The notes below the pieces were generated by a model. It searched no databases and had not been told where the DNA came from. It saw nothing but the letters and a program-made list of their open reading frames with translations. A stretch of DNA of 64,000 nucleotides from JARBUG01 sp035628915 (lineage in GTDB: Bacteria > Bacillota > Sulfobacillia > Symbiobacteriales > Symbiobacteriaceae): assembly GCA_035628915.1 (NCBI GenBank), contig DASPIW010000015.1, positions 34,158-98,157 of the forward strand. The letters run 5' to 3'. Shown piece by piece: positions 42,474 to 51,312 of the stretch (position 1 is the first letter of the stretch; each line of letters begins with the position of its first letter). Made by a program: the position numbers and the translations under genes.

Positions 42474-44189
42474 ATGTCCTCATGGTGGGAGCGTTATAGG
42501 CTCTGGCTGGAGCACCCCTGCTTCGATGAGCCCACGCGGGCGGAACTGGCAGCGCTCCAGGAAAACCCGGCGGAGATCGAAGATCGCTTTTACCGGGACC
42601 TGGACTTTGGCACGGGGGGATTGCGGGGCATCATCGGGGCCGGCACGAACCGGATCAACCGGTATGTAATCCGGCAGGCGGCCCGCGGGCTGGCAGCTTA
42701 CATCGCGTCTTTCGGCATTGAAGCCAAGCGCAAGGGCGTGGTCATCGCCCATGATTCCCGCCGCTGCTCGCCGGAGTTCGCCCGGGAGGCGGCGCTGGTG
42801 CTGGCCGCGGCCGGTGTTCGCGCTCACCTGTGGGAGAGCCTGCGCCCGACGCCCATGCTGTCGTTCGCCGTGCGGGAGCTGGGCGCCACGGCGGGCATCG
42901 TCGTGACGGCCAGCCACAATCCGCCCGAGTACAACGGCTTTAAAGTCTACTGGTCGGACGGCGGCCAGGTGCCGCCGGAGCGGGCGGCGGCCATCAAGGA
43001 GCAGATGGCTTTGGCGGAGATCACCGAGATCGCCCTGGTGGGCGAACGGGAAGCCCGGGCCGCCGGGCTGCTCTTCCCCGTGCCGTCGGAAGTGGACCGG
43101 GCCTACATGGACCGGGTGCTGCAGCTGGTCGGCGGGCCGGATGCGCGGCGGCAAGGCTGCCGGGTGCTCTACACGCCCCTGCACGGCAGCGGGCACATCC
43201 CCGTGCGGCAGGTGCTGAACGAGGCCCGGTTCGCCGTTACCATGGTGCGGGAGCAGATGGACCCCGACCCGGCGTTCCCCACGGTCACGGCGCCCAATCC
43301 GGAAGATCCGGCGGTCTTCGCGCTGGCTCTGGCACAGGCGGAGCATCTGCAGCCGGACGTGATTTTGGCTACCGACCCCGACGCCGACCGGCTGGGGGTG
43401 ATGGCCCGGGAGGCCACGGGCGCCTATCGGCTGCTCACCGGCAACCAGATTGGCGCCCTGCTCGTCGACTTCATCCTTCGGCGTTCTCAAGACCAGGGGA
43501 CCCTGCCTGACAACGGCGCCGTGCTAAAGTCGATTGCCACGGCCAACATGGCGGCGCCCATCTGCCGCCAGCACGGGGTCACGCTGATCGACACGCACAC
43601 GGGCTTCAAGTTCATTGGTGATAAGATCCGGGAGTGGGAGGAGACCGGGGAGCACAGCTTCCTCTTCGGGTACGAGGAGAGCTATGGGTATCTGGCGGGG
43701 AGCTTCGTGCGGGATAAGGACGCGGTCATGTCGACGCTGCTGGTCGCCGAAGCCGCCGCCTGGCACAAGCGGCGGGGCCGGACCCTCTGCGAGGCGCTGG
43801 AGGAGCTCTGGTTCCGGCACGGCTATTACCGGGAGAGTCTGCACTCTCTAACGCTGCCGGGAAAGGACGGGTTAGAAAAGATGGCCGCCCTGATGCGCCG
43901 GCTGCGGGAGCACCCGCCTGCCGCTTTCGGCCCGGCGCACGTGGCTTTCGTCGACGACTACCTGACCGGCCTCAGCCGCGCAGTGGGCACGGGGGCGGCG
44001 CAGCCCCTGGCCCTGGGCCGGGCGGATGTGCTGCACTATCGTTTCGCGGACGGGGGCTTCGTGATGGTGCGGCCTTCAGGGACGGAGCCCAAACTGAAGG
44101 CCTATGTTGCGGTGACCGGCCCTTCGGCTGCCGAGGCGGATGAGCGGCTGGCCCGGGTCAGCGTGGCGGCGCGGGCGCTGCTGGCTTGA
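42474..44189 (+). CDS. pgcA: Phosphoglucomutase/phosphomannomutase
   Basis: A 571-residue alpha-D-phosphohexomutase of the PGM2/PgcA branch, interconverting glucose-1-P and glucose-6-P (or mannose forms) for glycan and envelope synthesis. The phosphoserine loop TASHNPPEYNG is at ~145-155, the metal loop ATDPDADRLG at ~298-307, the sugar-specificity loop FLFGYEESYG at ~400, and the phosphate-binding RPSGTEPKLKAY near the C-terminus. ATG 42474 with a GGAAAGGTGG tract upstream. Confidence 0.93.
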   Translation: MSSWWERYRLWLEHPCFDEPTRAELAALQENPAEIEDRFYRDLDFGTGGLRGIIGAGTNRINRYVIRQAARGLAAYIASFGIEAKRKGVVIAHDSRRCSPEFAREAALVLAAAGVRAHLWESLRPTPMLSFAVRELGATAGIVVTASHNPPEYNGFKVYWSDGGQVPPERAAAIKEQMALAEITEIALVGEREARAAGLLFPVPSEVDRAYMDRVLQLVGGPDARRQGCRVLYTPLHGSGHIPVRQVLNEARFAVTMVREQMDPDPAFPTVTAPNPEDPAVFALALAQAEHLQPDVILATDPDADRLGVMAREATGAYRLLTGNQIGALLVDFILRRSQDQGTLPDNGAVLKSIATANMAAPICRQHGVTLIDTHTGFKFIGDKIREWEETGEHSFLFGYEESYGYLAGSFVRDKDAVMSTLLVAEAAAWHKRRGRTLCEALEELWFRHGYYRESLHSLTLPGKDGLEKMAALMRRLREHPPAAFGPAHVAFVDDYLTGLSRAVGTGAAQPLALGRADVLHYRFADGGFVMVRPSGTEPKLKAYVAVTGPSAAEADERLARVSVAARALLA

Positions 44190-44212
44190 GGTGATCTGTT
44201 CGCAGACGCGCA

Positions 44213-44247
44213 GCGGCTCTCGAGCCGCGGCCGGGTTCGAGAGCCGC
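44213..44247. terminator. Bidirectional terminator hairpin
   Basis: Perfect 11-bp stem GCGGCTCTCGA/TCGAGAGCCGC with a 13-nt loop between convergent pgcA and the PilZ gene. Confidence 0.75.
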
Positions 44248-44254
44248 GCTGTAG

Positions 44255-44878
44255 CTAGCGTCCGGCCTTGTGACGGTCCAAAGCGTTGAGATACTTCGCC
44301 AGCGCCATGCGGACTGCATCGCCCATGCGGGTGAACTGAATGCCGGTCGTCGCCCGGCGCCCCCGGAAGCTCGACCAGGCCACCGTACCGCTGATCAGCA
44401 CCGTCTGGTCCGGCAGCTCCAGCGTAACGGAAAGCGGCGTACCCTTGGGCAGCATCCGCCCCGTCACAATCTGCAGGCCGCCCAGCGAGACGTCCATCGT
44501 CTGGGTGGTCTCCCCGTACACCTGCTCCGCCTGTGCGACATAGGCCACGGGCAACCGGATGCTATAGCGGAGCGTGTCCCGGCGGTTGGAGGCTTCATAG
44601 CCGGTGGGAAGGGCGATCACCATGCTGGGCGGTTCCGACCGCTCATAGCCCATCACGTAGCTTCGGAAGCCCAGCAACTGGTTGGTGCTCACCGAAGTGA
44701 ATGAGCACTCCACCGCCGTCGTAGCCGGCAGCGAGTAATACTGGTTGAGCAGTTGCGGGAGCGACAGCCGAATGCCATACCGGCCGTAACCCAGCACCAT
44801 GCAGACGAAATCCGTCAGCTTGCCTGCGTACTCCGCCGAAACGGTCATCAGCGTTCCCTTGGGGATCGGTCTGTCCAT
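44255..44878 (-). CDS. PilZ-domain c-di-GMP-binding protein (YcgR-like)
   Basis: A 207-residue protein. The N-terminal YcgR-like beta domain (~5-100) is followed by a PilZ domain with both binding motifs: RRDTLRY (the RxxxR motif) and DVSLGG (the D/NxSxxG motif). It should bind cyclic di-GMP and act as a brake or switch for motility, pili or surface polysaccharide; the pilus operon elsewhere in the window fits. ATG 44878. Monocistronic. Confidence 0.9.
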   Translation of the reverse strand: MDRPIPKGTLMTVSAEYAGKLTDFVCMVLGYGRYGIRLSLPQLLNQYYSLPATTAVECSFTSVSTNQLLGFRSYVMGYERSEPPSMVIALPTGYEASNRRDTLRYSIRLPVAYVAQAEQVYGETTQTMDVSLGGLQIVTGRMLPKGTPLSVTLELPDQTVLISGTVAWSSFRGRRATTGIQFTRMGDAVRMALAKYLNALDRHKAGR

Positions 44879-44975
44879 GAAGCACCACCGCCGTGATCGG
44901 AGAGTATGGCTGCTCCTATCACTTCTACAAGGAAATGGCTCTCACCTCTAACATTGACAAATCCGAAATGACTCC

Positions 44976-46844
44976 CTACTGGTAGCTGATGATCCGCCCC
45001 GGCACATAGACCCGCACGGTGCGCCCCGTCACGGCTGCCGACAGGTGCTCGTCAGCGGCCACGGCGGCTTCGGCTTCAACTTGGGAAGCGCCGGCGGGTA
45101 GGCTGACCGTCCCCCGCACGCGGCCGCCCACCTGGACGGGAATCTCCACTTCGGCCGCCGCCGTCATGCCCTCATCCCACACGGGCCAGGCCGCCTGGTC
45201 GATGGAGCCCTTACGTCCCCACCGGTGCCAGATCTCCTCGGCTGCATGGGGGGCGAAGGGGCTGATCAATGCCACCAGGGTCTCCACGCCCGCCCGCCAG
45301 GGATGGCGCTCCACTTCAGCCAGAAACTCCATCAACGCGGAGATGCCGGTGTTGTAGCGGAAGCCTTCGATCGCCTCCGTCACCTTCTTGATGGTTCGGT
45401 GGCGCATCCGCTCCGCCTCGTCCGCCGGGGCGGGGCGCCCCGGCGCGCCCGCCAGGGCGAAGATGCGCTTGAGGAACCGGTGGCATCCCTCGATGCCGGC
45501 CGTCGCCCATTCCACCGGCTGTCCGGGCGGCGCCATGAACATCGTCCACAGCCGCAGGGTGTCGGCGCCATACCGGCGTACCATCTCGTCCTGGGTCACC
45601 CCGTTGCCTTTGGACTTGGACATTTTCGCCCCGTTCCGGTAGACCATGCCCAGCGTGAACAGCCGCTGCGCCGGTTCCGTGAAGGGCAGCCAGCCCATCT
45701 GGCGCAGGGCCCGGCAGATGAACCGGACGTACATCAAATGCAAAATGGCGTGCTCCGCACCACCGACGTAGATGTCCACGGGCAGCCACCGGGCGGCGGC
45801 TTCCGGGTCAAAGGGGCGGGTATCGTCATGGGGTGAGACAAAGCGGTACAGATACCAGGCGGAGTCGACAAACGTATCCATCGTCTCCACTTCCCGCCGG
45901 GCGGGGGCGCCGCACTGCGGGCAGACCGTTCCCACAAACTCCGGTGCCGACGCCAGCGGCGGCTCGCCCTTGGGGGTAAAGTCCACCTGCCGGGGCAGCC
46001 GGACGGGCAGATCTGCCTCCGGCACCGGCACCGTGCCGCACGTTGGGCAGTTGATCATGGGAATGGGGGCGCCCCAGTACCGCTGCCGGCTGACCAACCA
46101 GTCGCGCAGGTGCCAGGTGCCGTCTTCGCGCTTCCCAATCCAGTGGCGCTGCTGCGTTCGCACCTGCTCCGGCCACCGGTCCAGGCCGTCCAGCCCTTCC
46201 AGCAAATCATCCGCAAAAGCGGTAATGCGGAAGAACCACTGCTCCAGATCGCGGGCGACCACCTTCGACCCGCACCGCTCGCAGTGACCCGTCTCGACGC
46301 CCGGCTCGGCCTGGGTCGGGGCCGGGCCGCCCACCACCTGCTCGTTGGCCAGGGCCGTCTGGCAGGCCGGGCACCAGTTGACCGGCGCCCGCCCCTTGTA
46401 CGCCAGCCCCTGCTTATACAGTTGGATAAACAGCCACTGCGTCCACCTGTAATAACCCTCGTCACAGGCGGTGACGGCACGACTCCAGTCGTAGCTCATG
46501 CCCAGTTCGTTCAGCTGCGCAGTCATCTCGGCAATATTCCAGCGCGTATGCTCTTCCGGATGGACGCCGGTCTTGATGGCCGCCTCCTCGGCCGGCAGGC
46601 CGAAGGCATCCCACCCGATGGGCTGCATGACGCTGTAGCCCCGGCGCCGCCAGTAGCGGGCCTGGACGTCGCTGATGGTGTAGTTGCGCACGTGGCCCAC
46701 ATGGAGCTTTCCGGACGGATAGGGGAACATCGGCACCACCATAAAAGGCCGGGGTGCATCAGTGGCGACCCGGTAGGCGCCGGTCTCTTCCCAGCGCCGC
46801 TGCCAGAACGGTTCATAGCGGGCAAAGTCGAAGCGCGTGTTCAT
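44976..46844 (-). CDS. leuS: Leucyl-tRNA synthetase lacking the CP1 editing domain
   Basis: A 622-residue class I synthetase; ordinary bacterial LeuRS is ~800-870 residues. Catalytic motifs are intact: HVGH (48-51), NWCPACQT and CERCG zinc-type cysteines, DWLVSRQRYWGAPIP (~248-262), KMSKSKG (407-413), anticodon helices and the C-terminal domain ending GRIISY. The editing domain normally inserted after HWIG[KR] (here residues 234-238) is absent: only about six residues join it to the next catalytic block. The enzyme would be unable to hydrolyse mischarged tRNA in cis. Under T-box control. Whether a full-length second LeuRS exists elsewhere cannot be seen here. Confidence 0.92.
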   Translation of the reverse strand: MNTRFDFARYEPFWQRRWEETGAYRVATDAPRPFMVVPMFPYPSGKLHVGHVRNYTISDVQARYWRRRGYSVMQPIGWDAFGLPAEEAAIKTGVHPEEHTRWNIAEMTAQLNELGMSYDWSRAVTACDEGYYRWTQWLFIQLYKQGLAYKGRAPVNWCPACQTALANEQVVGGPAPTQAEPGVETGHCERCGSKVVARDLEQWFFRITAFADDLLEGLDGLDRWPEQVRTQQRHWIGKREDGTWHLRDWLVSRQRYWGAPIPMINCPTCGTVPVPEADLPVRLPRQVDFTPKGEPPLASAPEFVGTVCPQCGAPARREVETMDTFVDSAWYLYRFVSPHDDTRPFDPEAAARWLPVDIYVGGAEHAILHLMYVRFICRALRQMGWLPFTEPAQRLFTLGMVYRNGAKMSKSKGNGVTQDEMVRRYGADTLRLWTMFMAPPGQPVEWATAGIEGCHRFLKRIFALAGAPGRPAPADEAERMRHRTIKKVTEAIEGFRYNTGISALMEFLAEVERHPWRAGVETLVALISPFAPHAAEEIWHRWGRKGSIDQAAWPVWDEGMTAAAEVEIPVQVGGRVRGTVSLPAGASQVEAEAAVAADEHLSAAVTGRTVRVYVPGRIISYQ

Positions 46845-46865
46845 GGATCATCGCTCCCTTTGTGG

Positions 46866-47197
46866 CATAGCCCCACGAGAGAGGAACGCAAAGAGCCCTC
46901 GCCTCTATTGCAAGAGGCGAGGGCCTTGGCAGCGCTCGCGGTACCACTCTTGTTCAGACGCCCGCGCGTTACGCTCCGGGCGCCCATCTCGATAACGGCG
47001 CCAACACGCCGCCGGTTTGATAACGGAGCCAGAACTCCGTCCTCAGCTTACTCTGCCCGGGGTTGCACCCGGTTTCAGCCGGCCGCTCGGGGGGGAGGCG
47101 CCTCTCGCCGTGCCGCTGCTTCGCACCGTCCAGCAGCTCTCTGAAGGCGTGGTGTCCAGGCGAACAAATCCCGTCATCGCGTTCTCTGTGGGTTATT
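46866..47197 (-). promoter_or_regulatory. T-box riboswitch upstream of leuS
   Basis: On the minus strand: stem I with AACGCGATGACGGGA and the apical AGAGAGCTGCTGG ... GGTGCGAAGCAGC pattern, two CCGTTATC segments (the second pairs best with GATGACGG in the stem I base), the T-box core GAGTGGTACCGCG, and a terminator with a 12-bp stem (46895-46924) followed by CTCTTTG. The TGGT bulge suits a tRNA with A73, as tRNA-Leu has. I could not assign the specifier codon with confidence. Uncharged tRNA-Leu should promote readthrough into leuS. Confidence 0.92.
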
Positions 47198-47979
47198 CAG
47201 GATTGTATAGCGCCGCCGCCCGAACTGTCAATAGACTTTTGCAGTGAATCGACACGCTTTTCCAGCGACTCCAGCCGTGCCGCGATCTGATCAAGCCGAC
47301 GCAGCACTTCGTCATCTTCCTCTTCCTTTTCCGTACCGACAAAGTGGGCGGCAATGTTGGCAGTCAGCGCCGCCATCATGCCGAGGCCGAGGACGATGAG
47401 AAAGAGCGCAACGATGCGGCCGAGCTCCGTCTTCGGGTAGATGTCGCCATAGCCCACAGTGGTCAGGGTCGCGACCGCCCACCAGATGCCGTCCAGCAGC
47501 GTCAGCCCGCCGCCTTCAATGGCCACGAACACAGCGCCGCCGCCGACGATGAACAGGCCGCACGTCGCCAGAATATAGCCAAACGAATGCCGGCCCAGCA
47601 CCCGGCCGGATGAGCTCCAGGCCTTGGCCATGAACGCGAAGACCCGCACGAGGCGGAGGACCCGCAGGGCCCGCCCCAGCCGGCCCAGGCGCAGCACCCG
47701 CAGGGCGCGCACCGACTGCAGCCCCTCGGGCACGTATACCGGGGGCGACAGCACGATAATCGCCAGGTCGAACCAGTGCGTCCGGACGAACTCCCACTTC
47801 CGTTCCGCCGTCGCCAGCCCCCAGACGTACTCAGCCACGAACGCTAGCCAAATCAGGGCGTTGGCGATCCACACAATCAGCAGGACCGTCGGGTCGGTCG
47901 CCTGACTCTCGATAATTAGGAGCGGAATGATCAGCAGGGCCAGGATTGTCATGACCAGTGAGACCCGGTCCTTTGCCAC
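47197..47979 (-). CDS. Voltage-gated-type potassium channel
   Basis: A 260-residue membrane protein. An S1-S4-like region has a strongly basic S4 (RALRVLRLGRLGRALRVLRLVRVF), then S5, pore helix and selectivity filter TTVGYGDIYP, then S6 and a cytoplasmic coiled coil (RRLDQIAARLESLEKRVDSLQKS) that could tetramerise it. The start is GTG 47979, with GGGGGTG 7 bases upstream; the longer frame has no site. Its last codons hold the leuS promoter. Confidence 0.88.
   Translation of the reverse strand: MAKDRVSLVMTILALLIIPLLIIESQATDPTVLLIVWIANALIWLAFVAEYVWGLATAERKWEFVRTHWFDLAIIVLSPPVYVPEGLQSVRALRVLRLGRLGRALRVLRLVRVFAFMAKAWSSSGRVLGRHSFGYILATCGLFIVGGGAVFVAIEGGGLTLLDGIWWAVATLTTVGYGDIYPKTELGRIVALFLIVLGLGMMAALTANIAAHFVGTEKEEEDDEVLRRLDQIAARLESLEKRVDSLQKSIDSSGGGAIQS
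47204..47231 (-). promoter_or_regulatory. Promoter of the T-box/leuS unit, inside the 3' end of the channel gene
   Basis: Minus strand TTGACA (47231-47226), 16-bp spacer, TATACA (47209-47204). Predicted start of transcription around 47197, the first base of the leader. It overlaps the last codons of the K+ channel gene. Confidence 0.75.
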
Positions 47980-48058
47980 GTCTACGCACCCCCGCTTCGC
48001 CGGGATTCTCCGCCGAACGGCAAATCCCTGCGCCCATGGACTCGAACATTCCGGCGGC

Positions 48059-48088
48059 TTGACAAAACAAAACTTATGAGAATACGAT
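48059..48088 (+). promoter_or_regulatory. Promoter of the TetR-paa operon
   Basis: TTGACA (48059-48064), 18-bp spacer, TACGAT (48083-48088), ~50 bp before the regulator start, in an AT-rich island. Operator for the regulator is expected here but I could not define a clear palindrome. Confidence 0.6.
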
Positions 48089-48136
48089 GTTATTACCAAG
48101 CAAGCGCTAGGTTTTCCACCATGTGGGGGTGACGGC

Positions 48137-48727
48137 ATGCCCCGGCCCGGCCGGAAGGATGATCTGGTGGCGGCAGCCATCGCCCTGTTCAGCGCCAAGG
48201 GCTACCATGGCACCACCGTGCGGGATATCGCTTTGGAGACCGGCATGCTGTCGGGCAGCCTCTACGCGCACATTCAGAGCAAAGAAGACCTGCTCTTCGA
48301 AATCGTGCTGCGGGCGGCGGACCAGTTTATGGCCGCCATCGGGCCCATCGTCGCCTCCGACCGGCCGGCGGCGGCCAAACTGCGCGACGCCATGCAGGCT
48401 CACCTGCGGGTGATGGCCCAGGGGCGCGATGCGGCGGCAATTTTTATGCACGAGTGGAAGGCGCTCGCGGGCGCCCGGCGCTCGGTCATCGCTAGCAAGC
48501 GGCGGGAATACGAGCGGGCCCTGGGCGCCATCATCCGGCAGGGCGTGGCCGAAGGCGAGTTCCGGGCGGTCGATGAGAAGTTCGCCCGGCTGCTGATCCT
48601 CAGCACCGTCAACTGGCTCTATCAGTGGTACGATCCGGACGGCCCCCTGGGGTCCGACGAGGTGGCCGACCGGTTTTTGGATCTCATCCTGCGTGGTCTG
48701 ATCCGAGGAGGAGGCGGGGAGAGTTGA
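48137..48727 (+). CDS. TetR-family regulator, probably of the paa genes
   Basis: A 196-residue protein with an N-terminal TetR helix-turn-helix (LVAAAIALFSAKGYHGTTVRDIALETGMLSGSLYAHIQSKEDLL) and an all-helical ligand domain. ATG 48137. Its stop overlaps the paaA start (TTGA), so it is made with the operon it most likely controls. Such regulators of phenylacetate operons respond to phenylacetyl-CoA (PaaR type); ligand here is inferred. Confidence 0.85.
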   Translation: MPRPGRKDDLVAAAIALFSAKGYHGTTVRDIALETGMLSGSLYAHIQSKEDLLFEIVLRAADQFMAAIGPIVASDRPAAAKLRDAMQAHLRVMAQGRDAAAIFMHEWKALAGARRSVIASKRREYERALGAIIRQGVAEGEFRAVDEKFARLLILSTVNWLYQWYDPDGPLGSDEVADRFLDLILRGLIRGGGGES

Positions 48728-49659
48728 CCGACGAGCAGAGACTGGCCCGGTTCATCGAGCGCATTGAACGGGGCGAGAAGGTCGAGTCGACCGACTGGAT
48801 GCCCGACGAGTACCGCGTTACGCTGGTCAAGTTCATGCAGATGCACGCCCTTTCCGAAGTGATGGGCGCCTTCCCCGAGAAAGAGTGGGTGCCCAGGGCC
48901 CCAACGTTGGCCCGCAAACTCTCGCTCATGGCCAAAGTTCAGGACGAAGTGGGCCACGGCCAGTTGATTCTGCGCATCGCCGAAGATCTGGCAAGGCCCC
49001 TCGGCAAGACCCGGGAAGACTTGGTGCACGAACTGCTGACGGGCGTCTGCAAGTTCCACAATGTCTTCCACATGCCCGCGCCCACCTGGGCGGATGCCGG
49101 GATTATCGGCTGGCTGGTGGACGGTGCGGCGGTCGTCTCCCAGGCGGCGCTGCTCGATTCCAGCTACGGCCCCTACGCCCGGGTCCTGCAGCGGGTCTGC
49201 GCCGAAGAAGGCTTCCACATTCAGCACGGCGAGTCGATCTGCCTCGCCCTGGCCGAAGGGACGCCGGAGCAGCGGCAGATGCTGCAGGAAGCGCTGCACC
49301 GCTGGTGGGAGTCGCTGCTGCTCTTCTTCGGGCCGGCTGAGACCAACTCCGCCTCGGCGACCATCCTGCTCAAATACCGCTTCCGCACGAAGACCAACGA
49401 GGAATTGCGGCAGAAGTTCCTCTCTAAGTACGTCCCCCGCATCTGGTCGCTGGGCCTGACGCTGCCTGACCCCGATTTCCGGTGGGATGAGGATGCGCAG
49501 CTCTGGCGCTACACGCAGCCTGATTGGACCAAGCTGAAGGCGATCGCCCGCAACGAAGGGCCGCTTTCGCAGTACCGCCTGGGGCTGCGCCGCATCTCCT
49601 ACGAGCAGAACAAGTGGGTCCGGGAAGCGCTGCTGGGTAAATCAGGCGCTATCGCATAG
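48724..49659 (+). CDS. paaA: Phenylacetyl-CoA epoxidase subunit PaaA
   Basis: A 311-residue catalytic di-iron subunit of the ring 1,2-epoxidase. The ferritin-like fold shows the E-x2-H iron ligands in VQDEVGHGQL and CAEEGFHIQHG. TTG 48724 start with GGAGG upstream, overlapping the regulator stop. Followed by paaB, paaC and paaD in the standard order. Confidence 0.95.
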   Translation: MTDEQRLARFIERIERGEKVESTDWMPDEYRVTLVKFMQMHALSEVMGAFPEKEWVPRAPTLARKLSLMAKVQDEVGHGQLILRIAEDLARPLGKTREDLVHELLTGVCKFHNVFHMPAPTWADAGIIGWLVDGAAVVSQAALLDSSYGPYARVLQRVCAEEGFHIQHGESICLALAEGTPEQRQMLQEALHRWWESLLLFFGPAETNSASATILLKYRFRTKTNEELRQKFLSKYVPRIWSLGLTLPDPDFRWDEDAQLWRYTQPDWTKLKAIARNEGPLSQYRLGLRRISYEQNKWVREALLGKSGAIA

Positions 49660-49674
49660 GGGGGGCGGGAGCCG

Positions 49675-49995
49675 ATGTTTCAGGTTTACGAGGTCTTCGT
49701 GCAGAGAGATCACGGCAGCCCGCACGTCTGGGTTGGCTCCGTCGATGCCGGCTCCCCGGACGACGCACTGCTGCTGGCCCGGGAAAACTTCCTGCGCCGG
49801 GAGGCGGCGGTCTCCATCTGGGTGGTGAAGCAGGAGCAGGTCCACCGGACCGATTACGAGGATCGCGACTTCTTCGCCCGGGAGACCGACAAGTCATACC
49901 GGATGCTGACGGGCTACAACAAGGCGAATGCCGAGAAGTGGCGCAAGTATAAGAAGAGCCTGCTGGATCTCGAGAAGGATTTCGTAAAGGATTGA
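49675..49995 (+). CDS. paaB: Phenylacetyl-CoA epoxidase subunit PaaB
   Basis: A 106-residue protein with the typical opening FQVYEVFVQRDHGSPHVWVGSV, LLLARENFLRRE and the SIWVVKQEQV region. It bridges the PaaAC units. ATG 49675. 15 bases after paaA. Confidence 0.95.
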   Translation: MFQVYEVFVQRDHGSPHVWVGSVDAGSPDDALLLARENFLRREAAVSIWVVKQEQVHRTDYEDRDFFARETDKSYRMLTGYNKANAEKWRKYKKSLLDLEKDFVKD

Positions 49996-50001
49996 TGTCA
50001 G

Positions 50002-50766
50002 GTGACCGATCCGATTCTCGTCGAGCTTTTGTATCAACTGGCCGACGACGAGCTGGTCATCGGCCACCGCGACTCGGAGTGGCTGGGGCTGGCGCCGCAT
50101 CTGGAGGAAGATATCGCCTTCGGCTCCATCGCACAGGATGAAGTGGGACATGCCGCAGCGTTCTATCACATGTTGGAAGAACTTGGCTTGGGAGGTGCAG
50201 ACGACCTGGCCTTCCTCCGCCCCGCCGCCGAGCGGCGCAACGCCGTGCTGGTGGAGCGGCCCAACGGCGAGGGGACGTATTTGCAGGATCCGGCGTTTGA
50301 CTGGGGCTACACCGTGGCCCGCCGGCTGGCGTATGACCTGCACGATGCGATTCGCCTGGAGGCGCTGGGGCAGTCTGCGTACCGGCCCCTGGCGCAGCTC
50401 GCGGGCAAAATCAGGCGGGAAGAGCGCTACCACCTGCTGCACCACGCTACCTGGTTCAGGCGCCTGGCGGAGGGGACAGAGGAGTCCCGCCGGCGGCTGT
50501 GTACCGGCATCGAGCGCGCCTGGGAGGATGTTGGCGGCCTCTTTGTCGGGGCGGCCTCGGAGTACTGGCCGGTCTCTCCTTCGGAGGTGCGCGACCGTTG
50601 GGTGGAGGAACTCCGCCCCCAGTTCCACGCCGTGGGGCTGGCGTTTCCCCTGCATATCCCGGCGCCTGCTCTGGATGGGCGGGCGGGACAGCATACGCCC
50701 GCACTGGGCGCCCTCCTGGAGACCATGGGCGAGGTCTACCGGACGGCGCCGGGGGCGGCGTGGTGA
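50002..50766 (+). CDS. paaC: Phenylacetyl-CoA epoxidase subunit PaaC
   Basis: A 254-residue structural ferritin-like subunit that pairs with PaaA. QLADDELVIGHRDSEWLG and IAQDEVGHAAAFY are family features. GTG 50002, 6 bases after paaB; the stop overlaps paaD by 4 bases. Confidence 0.95.
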   Translation: MTDPILVELLYQLADDELVIGHRDSEWLGLAPHLEEDIAFGSIAQDEVGHAAAFYHMLEELGLGGADDLAFLRPAAERRNAVLVERPNGEGTYLQDPAFDWGYTVARRLAYDLHDAIRLEALGQSAYRPLAQLAGKIRREERYHLLHHATWFRRLAEGTEESRRRLCTGIERAWEDVGGLFVGAASEYWPVSPSEVRDRWVEELRPQFHAVGLAFPLHIPAPALDGRAGQHTPALGALLETMGEVYRTAPGAAW

Positions 50767-51242
50767 CGGAGGCGGCCCTTTGGGCCGCCCTCGCTGATGT
50801 GTTGGACCCGGAGATCCCGCCCGTCAGCGTCATCGACATGGGTCTGGTGACACGCCTGCTGTTGGACGGCGCTGCCGTGACCGTGGAGATGACGCCGACG
50901 TTCGTGGGCTGCCCCGCCCTGGGCATCATCCGCCAGAATGTGGTCAGCCGGCTGCTGCAGGTAGAGGGCGTGGCAGGAGTGGAAGTGCGGTTCGTCTTCG
51001 ACCCGCCCTGGACGTCGGAGCGCATCACCCCGCAGGGGCGGGAGCGGCTGAAGTCCTTCGGCATCGCCCCGCCTGTGCCGGGCCGGGCTGCCGGGCTGAT
51101 TGCGCTGGAAGATGTCCCGCCCTGCCCGTTCTGCGGCTCAGGCGATACGCACATGGAGAACCTGTTCGGCCCCACGGCCTGCCGGGCGATCTATTACTGC
51201 GATTCCTGCCGCCAGCCCTTTGAAGCGATGAAGGCGGTCTGA
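50763..51242 (+). CDS. paaD: Phenylacetyl-CoA epoxidase maturation protein PaaD
   Basis: A 159-residue protein with a DUF59/MIP18 iron-sulfur assembly domain (LDPEIPPVSVIDMGLV, TFVGCPALGIIRQN) and a C-terminal zinc-ribbon-like CPFC...CDSC pair. GTG 50763 overlaps the paaC stop (GTGA); GTG 50760 is a close alternative. PaaE, the reductase that normally completes the complex, is not found after it. Confidence 0.92.
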   Translation: MTEAALWAALADVLDPEIPPVSVIDMGLVTRLLLDGAAVTVEMTPTFVGCPALGIIRQNVVSRLLQVEGVAGVEVRFVFDPPWTSERITPQGRERLKSFGIAPPVPGRAAGLIALEDVPPCPFCGSGDTHMENLFGPTACRAIYYCDSCRQPFEAMKAV

Positions 51243-51312
51243 CCCCTATCTGCATAGCCTGTTTGAACAGGTCCTCCCCGGTCAATAATCCCTGACCAGG
51301 AGGGGAAGTCCC

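Noticed and set aside
47026..47028. CTC preceding CGTTATC in the T-box leader as the Leu specifier codon
   Set aside because: Attractive for leuS, but a second CGTTATC copy with CGC before it makes the stem I register uncertain, so I did not assign it.
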